Assembly (NCBI RefSeq): GCF_023736155.1
Contig: NZ_JAMLJJ010000002.1
Location: 124,001-188,000, forward strand
DNA from: Larsenimonas salina
Lineage (GTDB): Bacteria > Pseudomonadota > Gammaproteobacteria > Pseudomonadales > Halomonadaceae
Length of the DNA stretch: 64,000 bases
Direction of reading: 5' to 3'
Part shown: positions 1 through 9,713 of the stretch, piece after piece
Position numbering within the stretch: the first letter of the stretch is position 1
Layout: each line of letters starts with the position of its first letter
Notes under the pieces: generated by a model
What the model was told of the DNA's origin: nothing
The model's database searches: none
What the model saw: only the letters and a program-made list of their open reading frames with translations
Translations under genes and position numbers: made by a program

Positions 1-1949
1 TTGTCATCGCGCCGACCAAGCTGACCGACTTCTCACCGCTTCTGTGTGACGAGGACGGCTCCGGTCTGATGGTTCAGTTCGACAAGAACGACGTCGAGGA
101 AGCGGGGCTGGTCAAGTTCGACTTTCTGGGCCTTCGAACGCTCACGATCATCGACTGGGCGCTCGAGATGGTCGATGTGGTTCGCGCCCGCGAGGGGCAG
201 GGGCCGCTCGACATCGCGACCATACCGCTGGACGACACGCCCACCTTCGACATGCTCAAGAAGGCTGAAACCACGGCGGTGTTCCAGCTTGAATCCCGCG
301 GCATGAAAGAGCTGATCAAGCGCCTCCAGCCCGATTCCCTTGAAGACATGATCGCCCTTGTGGCGCTGTTCCGCCCGGGCCCGCTGCAGTCCGGCATGGT
401 GGATGACTTCATCAACCGTAAGCACGGCCGGGCAGAAGTATCTTATCCACACCCGGATTATCAGCACGATCTGTTGAAACCGGTGCTGGAGTCGACCTAC
501 GGCATCATTCTGTATCAGGAGCAGGTGATGCAGATCGCTCAGGTGCTGGCCGGCTATACGCTCGGTCAGGCCGACATGCTTCGCCGCGCCATGGGCAAGA
601 AAAAGCCCGAGGAAATGGCCAAGCAGCGCGCCGGATTCATGGAAGGGTGCGCCCAGAAAGGCATCGACAAGGATCTGGCCGGCAACATCTTTGACCTGGT
701 TGAAAAGTTCGCCGGCTATGGCTTCAACAAGTCTCACTCGGCCGCCTATGGGTTGGTCTCCTATCAGACGGCCTGGTTGAAAGCGCATTATCCGGCGCCG
801 TTCATGGCAGCGGTCCTCTCGACCGAAATGCACACCATCGAGAAAGTGGTGCCGCTGATCGAGGAGTGCCGGCGCATGGGGCTTTCGGTTACGCCCCCCA
901 ACGTCAACGTCGGCGGCTACAAGTTTACGGTCAACGACGACAACGAAGTCGTCTACGGTCTGGGGGCGATCCGGGGGGTCGGTGAGGGCCCGATTGGCGC
1001 GATCGTTGAATCGCGTGAGGCCGACGGCCCGTTCAAGGATCTGTTCGACTTCTGTCGCCGCATCGACGGCAAGCGCATGAACAAGCGCACCATCGAGGCG
1101 CTGATTCGTTCCGGTGCGCTCGATCAGCTCGGACCGTCGCGCTCGGTGCTGGCCGCAGCGCTTGATGACGCCTTGAAGGCGGCCTCGCAGAGCCACACCA
1201 ACGCAAGCATCGGCATGATGGACATGTTCGGTGAGGCGTTCGGCGGTGCCGAGGACGAGGCCGACAGTGACGTCTATCAGGAGTATCGCCAGGTGCGAGA
1301 CTGGACCGATCGAGAGCGTCTTGGCGGTGAAAAGGACACGCTTGGGCTCTATCTGACCGGTCACCCCATCGATGAGTACGAAGCCGAACTCAAGCGTTTT
1401 GTGAGCACGCGTATCGTCGACCTGAAGCCCTCACGCGAGCCACAGCGTGTGGCCGGACTGATCGTTGCGATGCGGACGATGAAATCCAAGCGCGGCGACA
1501 CGATTGCGTTCGTGACGCTTGATGATCGCACCAGCCGCATCGAAGCGTCACTCTTCGGTGAGCTCTATGATCAGGTGCGCAATCAGCTGGCGGCCGATCA
1601 GGTCGTGATTCTTGAAGGTGAGGTCAGCCAGGACGATTATTCCGGTGGCCTCAAGCTTCGTGTGAAAGATGTAACCCCGATTGTTGCCGCCCGCGGCCGC
1701 TATGGGGAAGCGATCGAGCTCGAAATCGATGGCGCCCGGGTCAACGGTGGCCTGATCAAGACGTTGACCTCCCAGCTCTCGCCCTACGTCAATGCGGAGG
1801 GGCTTCCGGTGCGTGTGAGCTATCGCAATGCGCGGGCGAAGGGGCAGGTCGAACTGGGCGAACGCTGGCGGGTAACGCCAAGCGATGAGCTTTTCCTGGC
1901 GCTTGCCGATGTCGAAGGGCAGGACCGTGTTCGTTTATGCTATCGCTAG
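1..1949 (+). CDS. dnaE: DNA polymerase III alpha subunit, 3' part (gene enters from the left edge)
   Basis: Replicative polymerase catalytic subunit, cut by the window edge. The open frame runs from base 3 to the stop at 1949 (648 residues seen; E. coli DnaE has 1160), so about the C-terminal 56% is present. The first residues continue the palm. The VKFDFLGLRTLT block at fragment residues 37-48 holds the third catalytic aspartate (E. coli D555 equivalent). After the fingers, the GMMDMF stretch at 1212-1229 sits where E. coli has its internal beta-clamp-binding motif. An OB-fold follows (about 1430-1690) and then the short C-terminal tau-binding region. A 6-bp inverted repeat (1939-1954) overlaps the stop codon but has no T-run. 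accA follows 187 bp downstream, as is common in gammaproteobacteria. Identity is very secure; the real start lies outside the window. Confidence 0.97.
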   Translation, partial: VIAPTKLTDFSPLLCDEDGSGLMVQFDKNDVEEAGLVKFDFLGLRTLTIIDWALEMVDVVRAREGQGPLDIATIPLDDTPTFDMLKKAETTAVFQLESRGMKELIKRLQPDSLEDMIALVALFRPGPLQSGMVDDFINRKHGRAEVSYPHPDYQHDLLKPVLESTYGIILYQEQVMQIAQVLAGYTLGQADMLRRAMGKKKPEEMAKQRAGFMEGCAQKGIDKDLAGNIFDLVEKFAGYGFNKSHSAAYGLVSYQTAWLKAHYPAPFMAAVLSTEMHTIEKVVPLIEECRRMGLSVTPPNVNVGGYKFTVNDDNEVVYGLGAIRGVGEGPIGAIVESREADGPFKDLFDFCRRIDGKRMNKRTIEALIRSGALDQLGPSRSVLAAALDDALKAASQSHTNASIGMMDMFGEAFGGAEDEADSDVYQEYRQVRDWTDRERLGGEKDTLGLYLTGHPIDEYEAELKRFVSTRIVDLKPSREPQRVAGLIVAMRTMKSKRGDTIAFVTLDDRTSRIEASLFGELYDQVRNQLAADQVVILEGEVSQDDYSGGLKLRVKDVTPIVAARGRYGEAIELEIDGARVNGGLIKTLTSQLSPYVNAEGLPVRVSYRNARAKGQVELGERWRVTPSDELFLALADVEGQDRVRLCYR

Positions 1950-1999
1950 ATAGCGCCTTTGAAACCAGCGCCGTTGAAACCAGGGTCGGCCCGGGTGAC

Positions 2000-2027
2000 T
2001 TGCAGTCGCGGGACACCATGGGATAAT
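2000..2027 (+). promoter_or_regulatory. Candidate sigma70 promoter for accA
   Basis: TTGCAG (2000-2005) and GATAAT (2022-2027) are separated by 16 bp, about 110 bp ahead of accA. The -10 matches the consensus at 5 of 6 positions; the -35 shares only TTG. A 10-bp direct repeat TTGAAACCAG lies just upstream at 1959-1968 and 1974-1983. The call rests on hexamers alone. Confidence 0.4.
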
Positions 2028-2136
2028 GGCCCCATTTTACGCTCGTCGACAGCAACGCAGGCAGTGGCGGCGAGCAAACCCGACAGCTCCATACGGCGAT
2101 GTATGATGAGCTGCCAGAGAGTGTGATAACGCCCCT

Positions 2137-3090
2137 ATGAATCCGAACTATCTGGACTTTGAACAGCCCATTGCCGAAATGCAGGCCAAGATCGAAGAAT
2201 TGCGCCTGGTCGGCAATGACTCCAAGATCAACATCAGCGAAGAAGTAGGTAAGCTCGAGGAAAAAAGCCGCAAGCTGACCGAGCAGATCTTCCGCGATCT
2301 GTCGGCGTGGCAGGTCGCCCAGCTCTCGCGCCATCCGCAGCGGCCCTACACCCTCGATTATCTCGACGCCATCTTCACCGATTTCGAAGAACTGCACGGC
2401 GACCGTGCCTTTGCCGACGATGCGGCGCTGGTCGGCGGAGTTGCACGACTCGATAACCGGCCGGTCATGGTCATCGGCCATCAGAAAGGCCGGTCGGTGA
2501 AGGACAAGGTTCGCCGCAATTTCGGCATGCCTCGTCCGGAAGGCTACCGCAAGGCGCTGCGTTTGATGGAGATGGCCGAGCGTTTCAACATGCCGGTGCT
2601 GACGTTCATCGACACGCCCGGGGCCTATCCGGGCATCGACGCCGAAGAGCGCGGCCAGAGCGAGGCCATCGCCCGCAATCTCGCCGTCATGTCCCGCCTC
2701 AAGACGCCGATCATCTCTACCGTGATCGGTGAAGGCGGCTCCGGCGGCGCACTGGCCATCGGCGTGTGCGATGAGCTTCAGATGCTTCAGTACTCCACCT
2801 ACTCGGTCATCTCGCCGGAAGGGTGCGCGTCCATTTTGTGGAAGAGCGCTGAAAAAGCCTCTGAAGCCGCTCACGCGATGGGCATTACCGCCTCGCGTCT
2901 GAAGGAGCTGGGCTTTGTCGATACCCTGATCGAAGAGCCGCTGGGTGGCGCCCACCGCACGCCGGATGCCGCTGCGGAGCGCGTTCGCGGTGCTCTGAAT
3001 GAAAGCCTTGATCGGTTGACGGCATTGGACACCGAGGCGCTGCTTGAGCGGCGCTACGCTCGGTTGATGAGTTACGGCGCGCCCGCGTAA
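2137..3090 (+). CDS. accA: Acetyl-CoA carboxylase carboxyltransferase subunit alpha
   Basis: Alpha subunit of the carboxyltransferase half of acetyl-CoA carboxylase. With AccD it moves CO2 from carboxybiotin on AccB to acetyl-CoA, giving malonyl-CoA, the first committed step of fatty-acid synthesis in the cytosol. The 317 residues match the usual length (E. coli 319). The N-terminal helical region (about 1-75) leads into a crotonase-like fold. The glycine-rich [12 protein letters not shown] stretch (about residues 198-209) is the oxyanion-hole and CoA-binding signature of the family. The start is the ATG at 2137; the Shine-Dalgarno is weak. The gene sits between dnaE and tilS, a widespread order, and ends at a strong intrinsic terminator. 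Confidence 0.97.
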   Translation: MNPNYLDFEQPIAEMQAKIEELRLVGNDSKINISEEVGKLEEKSRKLTEQIFRDLSAWQVAQLSRHPQRPYTLDYLDAIFTDFEELHGDRAFADDAALVGGVARLDNRPVMVIGHQKGRSVKDKVRRNFGMPRPEGYRKALRLMEMAERFNMPVLTFIDTPGAYPGIDAEERGQSEAIARNLAVMSRLKTPIISTVIGEGGSGGALAIGVCDELQMLQYSTYSVISPEGCASILWKSAEKASEAAHAMGITASRLKELGFVDTLIEEPLGGAHRTPDAAAERVRGALNESLDRLTALDTEALLERRYARLMSYGAPA

Positions 3091-3114
3091 AAACGGTCTG
3101 CCTGTAAGACGATG

Positions 3115-3143
3115 AAAAGGCGTGCTCTGGCACGCCTTTTTTT
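3115..3143 (+). terminator. Intrinsic terminator after accA
   Basis: Perfect 7-bp stem GGCGTGC/GCACGCC (3119-3125 and 3130-3136) with a TCTG loop. It is flanked by AAAA on the left and seven T on the right (3137-3143). It ends the accA transcript 25 bp after the stop codon and argues against any tilS start before about 3150. Confidence 0.92.
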
Positions 3144-3203
3144 ATGGGTGGCAAACGTTCGACGCTAAAAAGCGCTTGCCGACCAAGCGCTCGAGGAGGT
3201 TCT

Positions 3204-4505
3204 GTGACCGAGCATCAAGTGCAGCCATATCTCGAACACGGTTTTTCCATCAGTGGGGCGTGTGTCTGGGTCGCGCTTTCCGGTGGAATGGACAGTGCCT
3301 GTCTCTTGCACCTCGCGCATCGATTTTGCCCCGCACGCACCGAGCTGAAAGCGGTTCATGTCAATCATGGTCTCCACGCCGAGGCTGGTGCACTCGAGGC
3401 GGCCTGTGAGCGTCAGTGCCAGGCGCTTGGTATTGAGTTGGTGTGTCATCGGGTCACGGTCGACCCCGATGGCGATGGGCTTGAAGCGGCAGCGCGGCGA
3501 GTGCGCTACGCCGCGTTCGAGCAGACGCTCGAGCCGGGTGACACGCTTTGGCTTGCCCACCACTGCGATGATCAGGCCGAAACCGTGCTGCTTAGGCTAC
3601 TGCGGGGCAGTGGGTTGACCGGCCTCGGTGGCATGGCGCCCAAGCGCGCATTAACGGCGACATGCGCTCTGGTGCGCCCGCTGCTGTCGGTGCCGCGGGC
3701 GAGTCTGGTCGAGCTTTCTGAAAACGCGGGGCTTGTGTGGGCCGAGGACCCAACCAATCGCGATACGCGCTTTGATCGCAATTTCCTGCGCCATGACGTT
3801 CTGCCGCGGCTCGAGGCGCGCTGGACGCGCGCCTCCCACGTGCTGGCCTCGACGGCCGAACTGCTTCGAGGTGAGCGCGCGGCGTTGATGCGCTTTGCCG
3901 ATGAGGTACTTGAAAGGATCACGTGCGCGCCGGGCGTGCTTGAGCTTGACGCCCTTGTTGCGCGCTCACCCGATGAGCAGGCGGTGCTGATTCGGTGCGC
4001 GCTGGCGCAATTGGAGGTGCCGCTGCCGCCCAGGCGACGGCTTGCAACCCTGCTTAAGCAGCTCGATGCGCGCCCGGACGCAGAGGTTGTCGTCAAATGG
4101 CCTGGGGGGGAGGCGCGGCAATGGCGTCGTCGAGTCTATCTTGGTACGCCTTGCGCGGAGCTTGCGCCGTTCGATGCCGCGTGGGAGAACGCCACCGAGC
4201 TCACGACGCCTTGGGGCGACTGGTTCGGCGCCCTGAGCTCGACGTCCTCTGGCAAGGCGATGATTGACCGCGTCACCTCGCGCCGCGGCGGTGAACGTCT
4301 TCGAGTCAACGGTCACCGCCGGGCGCTCAAGGCGCTGTTTCAGACGTATGAGGTGCCGCCGTGGCAGCGCTCTCAGAGTTTGTTCGTGTGGGCCGGAGGC
4401 GAGCTGGTGGCGCTCGTGCTGCCCCCGGGCGCCACGCCCTCCGTGCTTACTGCAGATGGCTGGACGTGTGAGGCGAGTCGCTGGCGGGATAGGTCGAGAC
4501 CGTGA
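3204..4505 (+). CDS. tilS: tRNA(Ile)-lysidine synthase
   Basis: Modifies the wobble cytidine of tRNA-Ile(CAU) with lysine, using ATP, so that it reads AUA codons; essential in the cytosol. The N-type ATP-pyrophosphatase PP-loop is visible as SGGMDS at residues 26-31. The HHCDDQAET block further on is typical of TilS, and the C-terminal substrate-binding domains follow. I start at GTG 3204 because AGGAGG lies 4 bp upstream and this gives 433 residues (E. coli 432). An in-frame ATG at 3144 would sit on the last base of the accA terminator T-run and lacks a ribosome site. The last 59 bp overlap the 3' end of the convergent ppx gene. Confidence 0.95.
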   Translation: MTEHQVQPYLEHGFSISGACVWVALSGGMDSACLLHLAHRFCPARTELKAVHVNHGLHAEAGALEAACERQCQALGIELVCHRVTVDPDGDGLEAAARRVRYAAFEQTLEPGDTLWLAHHCDDQAETVLLRLLRGSGLTGLGGMAPKRALTATCALVRPLLSVPRASLVELSENAGLVWAEDPTNRDTRFDRNFLRHDVLPRLEARWTRASHVLASTAELLRGERAALMRFADEVLERITCAPGVLELDALVARSPDEQAVLIRCALAQLEVPLPPRRRLATLLKQLDARPDAEVVVKWPGGEARQWRRRVYLGTPCAELAPFDAAWENATELTTPWGDWFGALSSTSSGKAMIDRVTSRRGGERLRVNGHRRALKALFQTYEVPPWQRSQSLFVWAGGELVALVLPPGATPSVLTADGWTCEASRWRDRSRP

Positions 4506-5988
4506 GGGTCAGCCCGGTGTCGCTCAGGTAGTGGCATTCGCGCTCGGCGTCGATAATTCGAAGCAGGGCGTCGTCTGGCAGGGTCAATTCAAGCGTGTCG
4601 CCCTCAGCGGTAAGGCCGAAGTCGGTGAAGGGGTCGTCGTCACGTGAGTGGTTCAAAAGCACCGCCAGGCGCAGGATGACCGCCAGGCGCAGGAACGGGA
4701 GCCGCCGACGTTCGGGCAGGGCATTGAGTTCTCGAAGCGGGAATTTACGACGGTGCGCTCGAACCAGAAACGCCAGCAGTTGCTGTTCTGGCCGAGAAAA
4801 CCCGGCCATATCGGCGTATTCAAGAATGTAGCTGCCGTGGCGGTGAAATTTCGCGTGAGAAATGGCAAGGCCCAGCTCGTGAACGCGTGCGGCCCAGTCC
4901 AGATAGCGCCAGTGGGCGTTGGTCAAAGACCAGGGCTTGGCCAGATGCTCGAAGGCCTGGCGGGCGCTCTCGCGCACGTTATGCTGTTGCTGGGTGTCGA
5001 CATCGAAACGCGTGGTCAGCGCATCGAGGCTATTGTTGCGCGGGTCCTGATCGGTATCGCGGCCGATCAGATCGTTGATGACCCCTTCTCGGAGCGCGCC
5101 ATTGGCGTAACGAAGCCGCTCGAGCTTGAAAACGTCGAAAATGGCGCGCAGCACGGCGACCCCGGCGGGAAAGACCCGTGCCCGGCTGGCCTTGAGTCCA
5201 TCCAGTGACAGCGAGTGCAGATCGTTTTGCTTGATCAGCCGCTTCTTGAGCCAGTCAAGGCCCTCCCGAGTGACGACACCGCCTTCGGTCTGACCGTGCT
5301 GTTCGAGCACTTCCGAGGCGGCGCGGATGGTGCCGGAGGTGCCGATTGGGTCCTGCCAGCCAAGTTTCTGATAGGCGCGCTTGATGTTCGCAAGCTCTGA
5401 GCGCGCTTCTCGCTCGGCCTGGCGGAAATTCTTGTCGGTGATGGCGCCATCGGCGAAGAAGCGATCGGTGTAGACCACACAGCCCATATCGAGGCTTTCA
5501 AGCGCCAGCGGCGTAAAATGCTCGCCGATGATGAACTCGGTCGAACCGCCGCCGATGTCGGCCACGAGTCGTCGGCCCTTGCCTTCAGCAAGCGCATGGG
5601 CAGCACCCAGGTAGATCAGGCGTGCTTCCTCGCGACCGGAAATGATTTCGACGTCGTGGTCCAAAAGGGCCTGGGCTCGGGCGAGAAAGTCATCGCTGTT
5701 GCTGGCGGTGCGAAGGGCATTGGTGCCAACGATACGAATATCGTCGGCACCAATGCCGTCGATGAAGTGCGCGAACAGTTCAAGGCACGTCATGGCGCGG
5801 GCCATGGCGGCATCGCTTAAGCATCCGTCCTTGTCCATGCCGTCGGCGAGCTGCACCTTTTCGCCGCGCTTTTCGAGCGTCTTGATATGGCCGTTGCTGT
5901 ACTCGACGATCAACAAGTGAAAACTGTTCGATCCCAGATCGATGGCGGCCAGTTTTTTAGAGCTGTCAGGGAGCGTATCGTCCGTCAT
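4447..5988 (-). CDS. ppx: Exopolyphosphatase (Ppx/GppA family)
   Basis: Removes terminal phosphate from long-chain polyphosphate; the family may also hydrolyse pppGpp. The protein has an ASKHA fold with the phosphate-1 loop DLGSNSFHLL (residues 17-26). The SGREEARLIY motif carries the catalytic Glu at about 121, as in E. coli, and phosphate-2 loop DIGGGSTEF lies at 144-152. A C-terminal HD-like helical domain follows. Starting at the ATG whose first base is 5988 gives 513 residues, exactly the E. coli length, with CAGGA upstream. A longer frame to 6090 adds 34 residues unlike the family. The gene is divergent from trxA and convergent with tilS, sharing 59 bp. ppk1, the polymerase that opposes it, is 6 kb away. 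Confidence 0.94.
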   Translation of the reverse strand: MTDDTLPDSSKKLAAIDLGSNSFHLLIVEYSNGHIKTLEKRGEKVQLADGMDKDGCLSDAAMARAMTCLELFAHFIDGIGADDIRIVGTNALRTASNSDDFLARAQALLDHDVEIISGREEARLIYLGAAHALAEGKGRRLVADIGGGSTEFIIGEHFTPLALESLDMGCVVYTDRFFADGAITDKNFRQAEREARSELANIKRAYQKLGWQDPIGTSGTIRAASEVLEQHGQTEGGVVTREGLDWLKKRLIKQNDLHSLSLDGLKASRARVFPAGVAVLRAIFDVFKLERLRYANGALREGVINDLIGRDTDQDPRNNSLDALTTRFDVDTQQQHNVRESARQAFEHLAKPWSLTNAHWRYLDWAARVHELGLAISHAKFHRHGSYILEYADMAGFSRPEQQLLAFLVRAHRRKFPLRELNALPERRRLPFLRLAVILRLAVLLNHSRDDDPFTDFGLTAEGDTLELTLPDDALLRIIDAERECHYLSDTGLTLTVSTYPASDSPHTSSHLQ

Positions 5989-6033
5989 TAAGGCATCCTG
6001 TTTCTTTGCACGGGGCGACCCCTGTGTTTGACC

Positions 6034-6062
6034 ATGACGTGCAGGCCGGGTCGCTTTATAGT
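6034..6062 (+). promoter_or_regulatory. Candidate promoter for trxA
   Basis: ATGACG (6034-6039) and TATAGT (6057-6062) with 17-bp spacing lie in the 170-bp divergent ppx/trxA gap, about 95 bp before the trxA start. Matches are 4 of 6 and 5 of 6. No other evidence. Confidence 0.4.
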
Positions 6063-6158
6063 CTATGGCGTTGTGGCAAGCATAGCGCACGAACCATGAC
6101 GCATTCTTGTCGCGGGCTCTTCATGCTGAAGAGCGATTCATTATTTAGGGAAAACATC

Positions 6159-6488
6159 ATGAGCGAACGCGTTGCACAGTGGGATGAAGCCAGTCTCGAA
6201 CGTGAGTTGACGGCGCATTCGGGCGCTGTGTTGATCGACTTCTGGGCCCCGTGGTGCGGGCCGTGCAAGCAGCTTGCTCCCGTGCTCGATGACATCGCAA
6301 CCGAGCTTGAAGGGCGGGTTCGCGTGGCCAAGATCGACATCGATCAGTACCCGGATATTGCGGCTCGGTTCAACGTGCGAGGCATCCCCACTCTGATTCT
6401 TTTTCTGGATGGCAATGTCGAGGCGACCAAGGTCGGGGCGCTGCCAAAAGCGCAGATCCTCGAGTTTATCGAAGAGGAACTCAAGTAG
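6159..6488 (+). CDS. trxA: Thioredoxin 1
   Basis: General cytosolic disulfide reductase, recycled by thioredoxin reductase and NADPH. It supplies ribonucleotide reductase, methionine sulfoxide reductases and others. The active site WCGPCK has its cysteines at residues 33 and 36, and the cis-proline of the GIPTL loop is at 77. The ATG at 6159 has AGGGA 7 bp upstream and gives 109 residues, the E. coli length; the frame stays open for 51 codons further upstream, but that extension has no ribosome site. The trxA-rho order is conserved in enterics and pseudomonads. Confidence 0.97.
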   Translation: MSERVAQWDEASLERELTAHSGAVLIDFWAPWCGPCKQLAPVLDDIATELEGRVRVAKIDIDQYPDIAARFNVRGIPTLILFLDGNVEATKVGALPKAQILEFIEEELK

Positions 6489-6859
6489 CATTTTATGCCG
6501 CTGGCCTATTGCGTTGGTGGTGGAGGTTGACTACCATCAGGTCGTTCGCCTGTTCCGAATGCTTTCCGGCCGCGCCTATAGCGGTTTCCCAAGTCGTCAG
6601 TCAGCCCTCTTCTCGTGATCGTCGCGCCCCGATCAAGGCCAGTGATCTGAGTTCAGGCGAATTTAGTTACCGATCACATCCTGCATGTCTCGACCAGCGT
6701 TGTCCGAGCCGCCACGAGCCGGCCACTCAAGACATAGATGACACCCAAGAGGCTTCTGAACGCACCGGGCGGCCTTTGATTTATATTGACCGCCTCCTGT
6801 CTTGCAGCACACAGCACTTCTCTTTGCCATGCTGACACGAGCGATTTTCGAATAAACCG
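6489..6859 (+). other. trxA-rho intergenic region / rho leader, no gene seen
   Basis: 371 bp separate trxA from rho. I see no intrinsic terminator after trxA and no convincing protein-coding frame with a ribosome site. The middle (about 6600-6760) has cytosine-rich, little-structured stretches of the kind Rho can load on. In E. coli the rho leader mediates Rho autoregulation, so the same may hold here; that is inference. No promoter pair stood out. Confidence 0.4.
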
Positions 6860-8119
6860 ATGAATCTTACCGAACTCAAGCAAAAATCCGTTCCCGAACT
6901 GCTCAATCTTGCCCGCGACATGGGCATCGACAACCTGGCACGTTCCCGGAAACAGGACATCATCTTCGCCATCCTCAAAAAGCACGCCAAAAGCGGCGAA
7001 GATATCTTCGGCGACGGTGTGCTCGAAATCCTGCAGGATGGCTTTGGCTTCCTGCGCAGCGCCGACAGCTCCTACATGGCCGGCCCGGATGATATCTACG
7101 TTTCACCCTCCCAGATTCGGCGCTTCAACCTGCGCAAGGGTGACACCATCGCGGGCAAGATTCGTCCGCCGAAGGAAGGCGAGCGCTATTTCGCTCTGTT
7201 GAAGGTCAGCAAGATCAACTTCGACAAGCCGGAAAACGCCAAGCACAAGATCCTGTTTGAAAACCTGACGCCGCTGTTTCCGCAAAGCCGCCTGGGCATG
7301 GAAATCGGCAACGGCTCGACCGAGGATCTGACCTCTCGAATCATCGACCTGGCCGCGCCAATCGGCAAGGGCCAGCGTGGTCTGATCGTCTCACCCCCCA
7401 AGGCGGGTAAGACGCTGATGCTTCAAAACATCGCCAACTCCATCACGCGCAATAATCCCGAATGTCACATGATCGTGCTGCTGATCGATGAGCGGCCCGA
7501 GGAAGTGACCGAGATGGCGCGTACGGTGCGTGGCGAGGTCGTGGCATCGACGTTCGACGAGCCGCCGGCGCGTCACGTTCAGGTCGCGGAAATGGTCATC
7601 GAGAAAGCCAAGCGCCTGGTCGAGCACAAGAAGGACGTGGTGATTCTGCTTGATTCCATCACGCGTCTGGCTCGTGCCTACAATACCGTCGTGCCGTCCT
7701 CCGGCAAGGTATTGACCGGCGGTGTCGATGCGCATGCGCTTGAAAAGCCCAAGCGATTCTTTGGTGCGGCCCGTAACATCGAGGAAGGCGGCAGTCTGAC
7801 GATTCTTGCCACCGCGCTGGTCGATACCGGCTCCAAGATGGACGAGGTCATTTTCGAGGAGTTCAAGGGCACGGGTAACATGGAAGTGCATCTTGATCGC
7901 AAGCTGGCTGAAAAGCGTGTGTTCCCGGCCATCAACCTGCGTCGGTCCGGCACGCGCCGTGAAGACCTTTTGTGCAGCGAAGAAGAAATGCAGCGCATGT
8001 GGATTCTTCGCAAGCTCTTAAACCCGATGGAAGACGTGGCCGCGACCGAGTTCATGATCGATCGTCTGAAGGACACCAAGACCAACATCGAGTTCTTCGA
8101 GGCGATGAAGCGCCGCTGA
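6860..8119 (+). CDS. rho: Transcription termination factor Rho
   Basis: Hexameric ATP-dependent RNA helicase that ends transcription at rut-containing RNAs. The 419 residues equal the E. coli length. The N-terminal helical domain (1-47) and cold-shock-like RNA-binding domain (about 48-120, with GFGFLRS) are followed by the RecA-type ATPase. Walker A is SPPKAGKT at 178-185 and Walker [17 protein letters not shown] centres on Asp 265. The Q-loop region (GKVLTGGVD) is also present. The gene is preceded by a long leader and followed by a strong terminator, so it is probably its own unit or shares trxA transcripts. Confidence 0.98.
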   Translation: MNLTELKQKSVPELLNLARDMGIDNLARSRKQDIIFAILKKHAKSGEDIFGDGVLEILQDGFGFLRSADSSYMAGPDDIYVSPSQIRRFNLRKGDTIAGKIRPPKEGERYFALLKVSKINFDKPENAKHKILFENLTPLFPQSRLGMEIGNGSTEDLTSRIIDLAAPIGKGQRGLIVSPPKAGKTLMLQNIANSITRNNPECHMIVLLIDERPEEVTEMARTVRGEVVASTFDEPPARHVQVAEMVIEKAKRLVEHKKDVVILLDSITRLARAYNTVVPSSGKVLTGGVDAHALEKPKRFFGAARNIEEGGSLTILATALVDTGSKMDEVIFEEFKGTGNMEVHLDRKLAEKRVFPAINLRRSGTRREDLLCSEEEMQRMWILRKLLNPMEDVAATEFMIDRLKDTKTNIEFFEAMKRR

Positions 8120-8141
8120 CGGGGCGTTTGTCGGTTAATGA

Positions 8142-8168
8142 GGGCAGGAATGATTCCTGCCCTTTTTT
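8142..8168 (+). terminator. Intrinsic terminator after rho
   Basis: Nine-bp perfect stem GGGCAGGAA/TTCCTGCCC (8142-8150 and 8154-8162), TGA loop, then six T. It lies 22 bp after the rho stop. Confidence 0.93.
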
Positions 8169-8207
8169 GTGCCATTGTCATCCCATCGATCATCAGGGGA
8201 GCAAGAG

Positions 8208-9704
8208 ATGCAGTATCGGGATCTCAGAGAATTTATCGATGGGCTCGAGGCGCGAGGCCAGCTGGTGCGGGTCAGGGCCGAGGTCGACCCATACCTTGAA
8301 ATGACCGAGATCTGTGACCGGGTGCTTCGCGAGGAGGGCCCGGCGCTTTTGTTCGAAAACGTGAAGGGCAGCGACATTCCGGTGCTGGCCAATCTGTTTG
8401 GAACGCCCACGCGGGTGGCGCTCGGTATGGGGCAGGAAAGCGTTTCGGCATTGAAGGAAGTGGGCGAGCTGCTCGCCTTTTTAAAAGAGCCTGAGCCACC
8501 TAAAGGGTTTCGGGATGCCTGGGGAAAGCTCCCCATCTTCAAGCAGGTCATGAGCATGGGGCCCAAGCGGGTACGCAAGGCGCCATGCCAAGAGGTTGTG
8601 CTCGAGGGTGAGGCTGTTGATCTTGATCGGTTGCCGATTCAGCACTGCTGGCCCGGCGACGCCGCACCTCTGGTGACCTGGCCGCTGGTCGTGACCAAGG
8701 GGCCGCACAAGGCGCGTCAGAATCTTGGTATCTATCGTCAGCAGAAAATCGGCAAGAACCGCTTGATCATGCGGTGGCTGTCCCATCGCGGCGGCGCGCT
8801 CGATTTTCAGGAGTGGCAAAAGGCACATCCGGGTGAGCCGTTTCCGGTCGCGGTGGTGCTCGGGGCCGATCCAGCCACGATTCTCGGGGCGGTGACCCCC
8901 GTGCCTGATTCGCTGTCCGAATATGCGTTTGCGGGGCTGTTGCGTGGGTCGAGAACCGAACTGGTCAAGTGTGGCCACGCCGAGCTCGAGGTGCCTGCGT
9001 CCAGCGAGTTTGTCCTTGAAGGACATATCTATCCTGATGACATGGCCCAGGAGGGCCCGTTCGGCGATCACACCGGGTACTACAATGAGGTCGACACCTT
9101 TCCGGTCTTTACCGTTGAGCGAATCACCCATCGTACCAACCCGATCTATCATTCGACCTACACCGGTCGCCCCCCGGATGAGCCTGCCGTGCTCGGGGTG
9201 GCGCTGAATGAGGTGTTTGTACCGATTCTTAAGCGACAGTTCCCCGAAATCGTCGATTTTTATCTGCCGCCGGAGGGGTGTTCCTATCGGATGGCGGTGG
9301 TGTCGATGAAAAAGCAGTACGCAGGTCATGCCAAGCGCGTCATGATGGGGGTCTGGAGCTTTTTGCGTCAGTTCATGTACACGAAATTCGTCATCGTCGT
9401 CGATGAAGGCATCAACGTTCGGGATTGGAAGGATGTGATCTGGGCGATCACGACACGAATGGATCCGTCGCGTGACACGGTTCTGGTCGAAAATACTCCG
9501 ATCGATTATCTCGATTTCGCCTCGCCGGTCAGCGGGCTCGGGTCGAAGATGGGGATGGACGCGACCGATAAATGGCCCGGTGAAACCACGCGTGAGTGGG
9601 GGCGCGCCATTTCGATGTCTGATGAGATCAAATCGCGCGTATCGGAACGCTGGGATGAATTCGCTATAGTATCGCCCACCGAAAAAAACACCGTCGAACG
9701 CTGA
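8208..9704 (+). CDS. ubiD: 4-hydroxy-3-polyprenylbenzoate decarboxylase
   Basis: Prenylated-FMN-dependent decarboxylase that removes the carboxyl group of 3-polyprenyl-4-hydroxybenzoate in ubiquinone synthesis; the cofactor comes from UbiX. The 498 residues match E. coli (497). The [13 protein letters not shown] segment (about residues 281-293) is the conserved acidic active-site block, and the C-terminal lid region TDKWPGET is typical. The start at ATG 8208 is preceded by AGGGGA; an earlier in-frame codon at 8169 lies right behind the rho terminator T-run. The flavin reductase follows after 9 bp, the ubiD-fre pairing seen in E. coli. Confidence 0.96.
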   Translation: MQYRDLREFIDGLEARGQLVRVRAEVDPYLEMTEICDRVLREEGPALLFENVKGSDIPVLANLFGTPTRVALGMGQESVSALKEVGELLAFLKEPEPPKGFRDAWGKLPIFKQVMSMGPKRVRKAPCQEVVLEGEAVDLDRLPIQHCWPGDAAPLVTWPLVVTKGPHKARQNLGIYRQQKIGKNRLIMRWLSHRGGALDFQEWQKAHPGEPFPVAVVLGADPATILGAVTPVPDSLSEYAFAGLLRGSRTELVKCGHAELEVPASSEFVLEGHIYPDDMAQEGPFGDHTGYYNEVDTFPVFTVERITHRTNPIYHSTYTGRPPDEPAVLGVALNEVFVPILKRQFPEIVDFYLPPEGCSYRMAVVSMKKQYAGHAKRVMMGVWSFLRQFMYTKFVIVVDEGINVRDWKDVIWAITTRMDPSRDTVLVENTPIDYLDFASPVSGLGSKMGMDATDKWPGETTREWGRAISMSDEIKSRVSERWDEFAIVSPTEKNTVER

Positions 9705-9713
9705 GGAATGTGC

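Noticed and set aside
33-1364. Long minus-strand open frame (443 codons) across dnaE
   Set aside because: It is antisense to an unmistakable dnaE; GC-rich third positions keep the opposite frame open. No ribosome site or family resemblance.
1789-2955. 388-codon minus-strand frame opposite accA
   Set aside because: Antisense shadow of accA and the dnaE end; composition is Arg/His-rich, as expected from reading GC-rich codons backwards.
3144-3203. Longer tilS reading from ATG 3144
   Set aside because: The codon lies at the end of the accA terminator and has no ribosome site; GTG 3204 has AGGAGG and gives the family length.
8169-8207. Longer ubiD reading from 8169
   Set aside because: It begins right behind the rho terminator T-run; ATG 8208 has AGGGGA and fits the family length.
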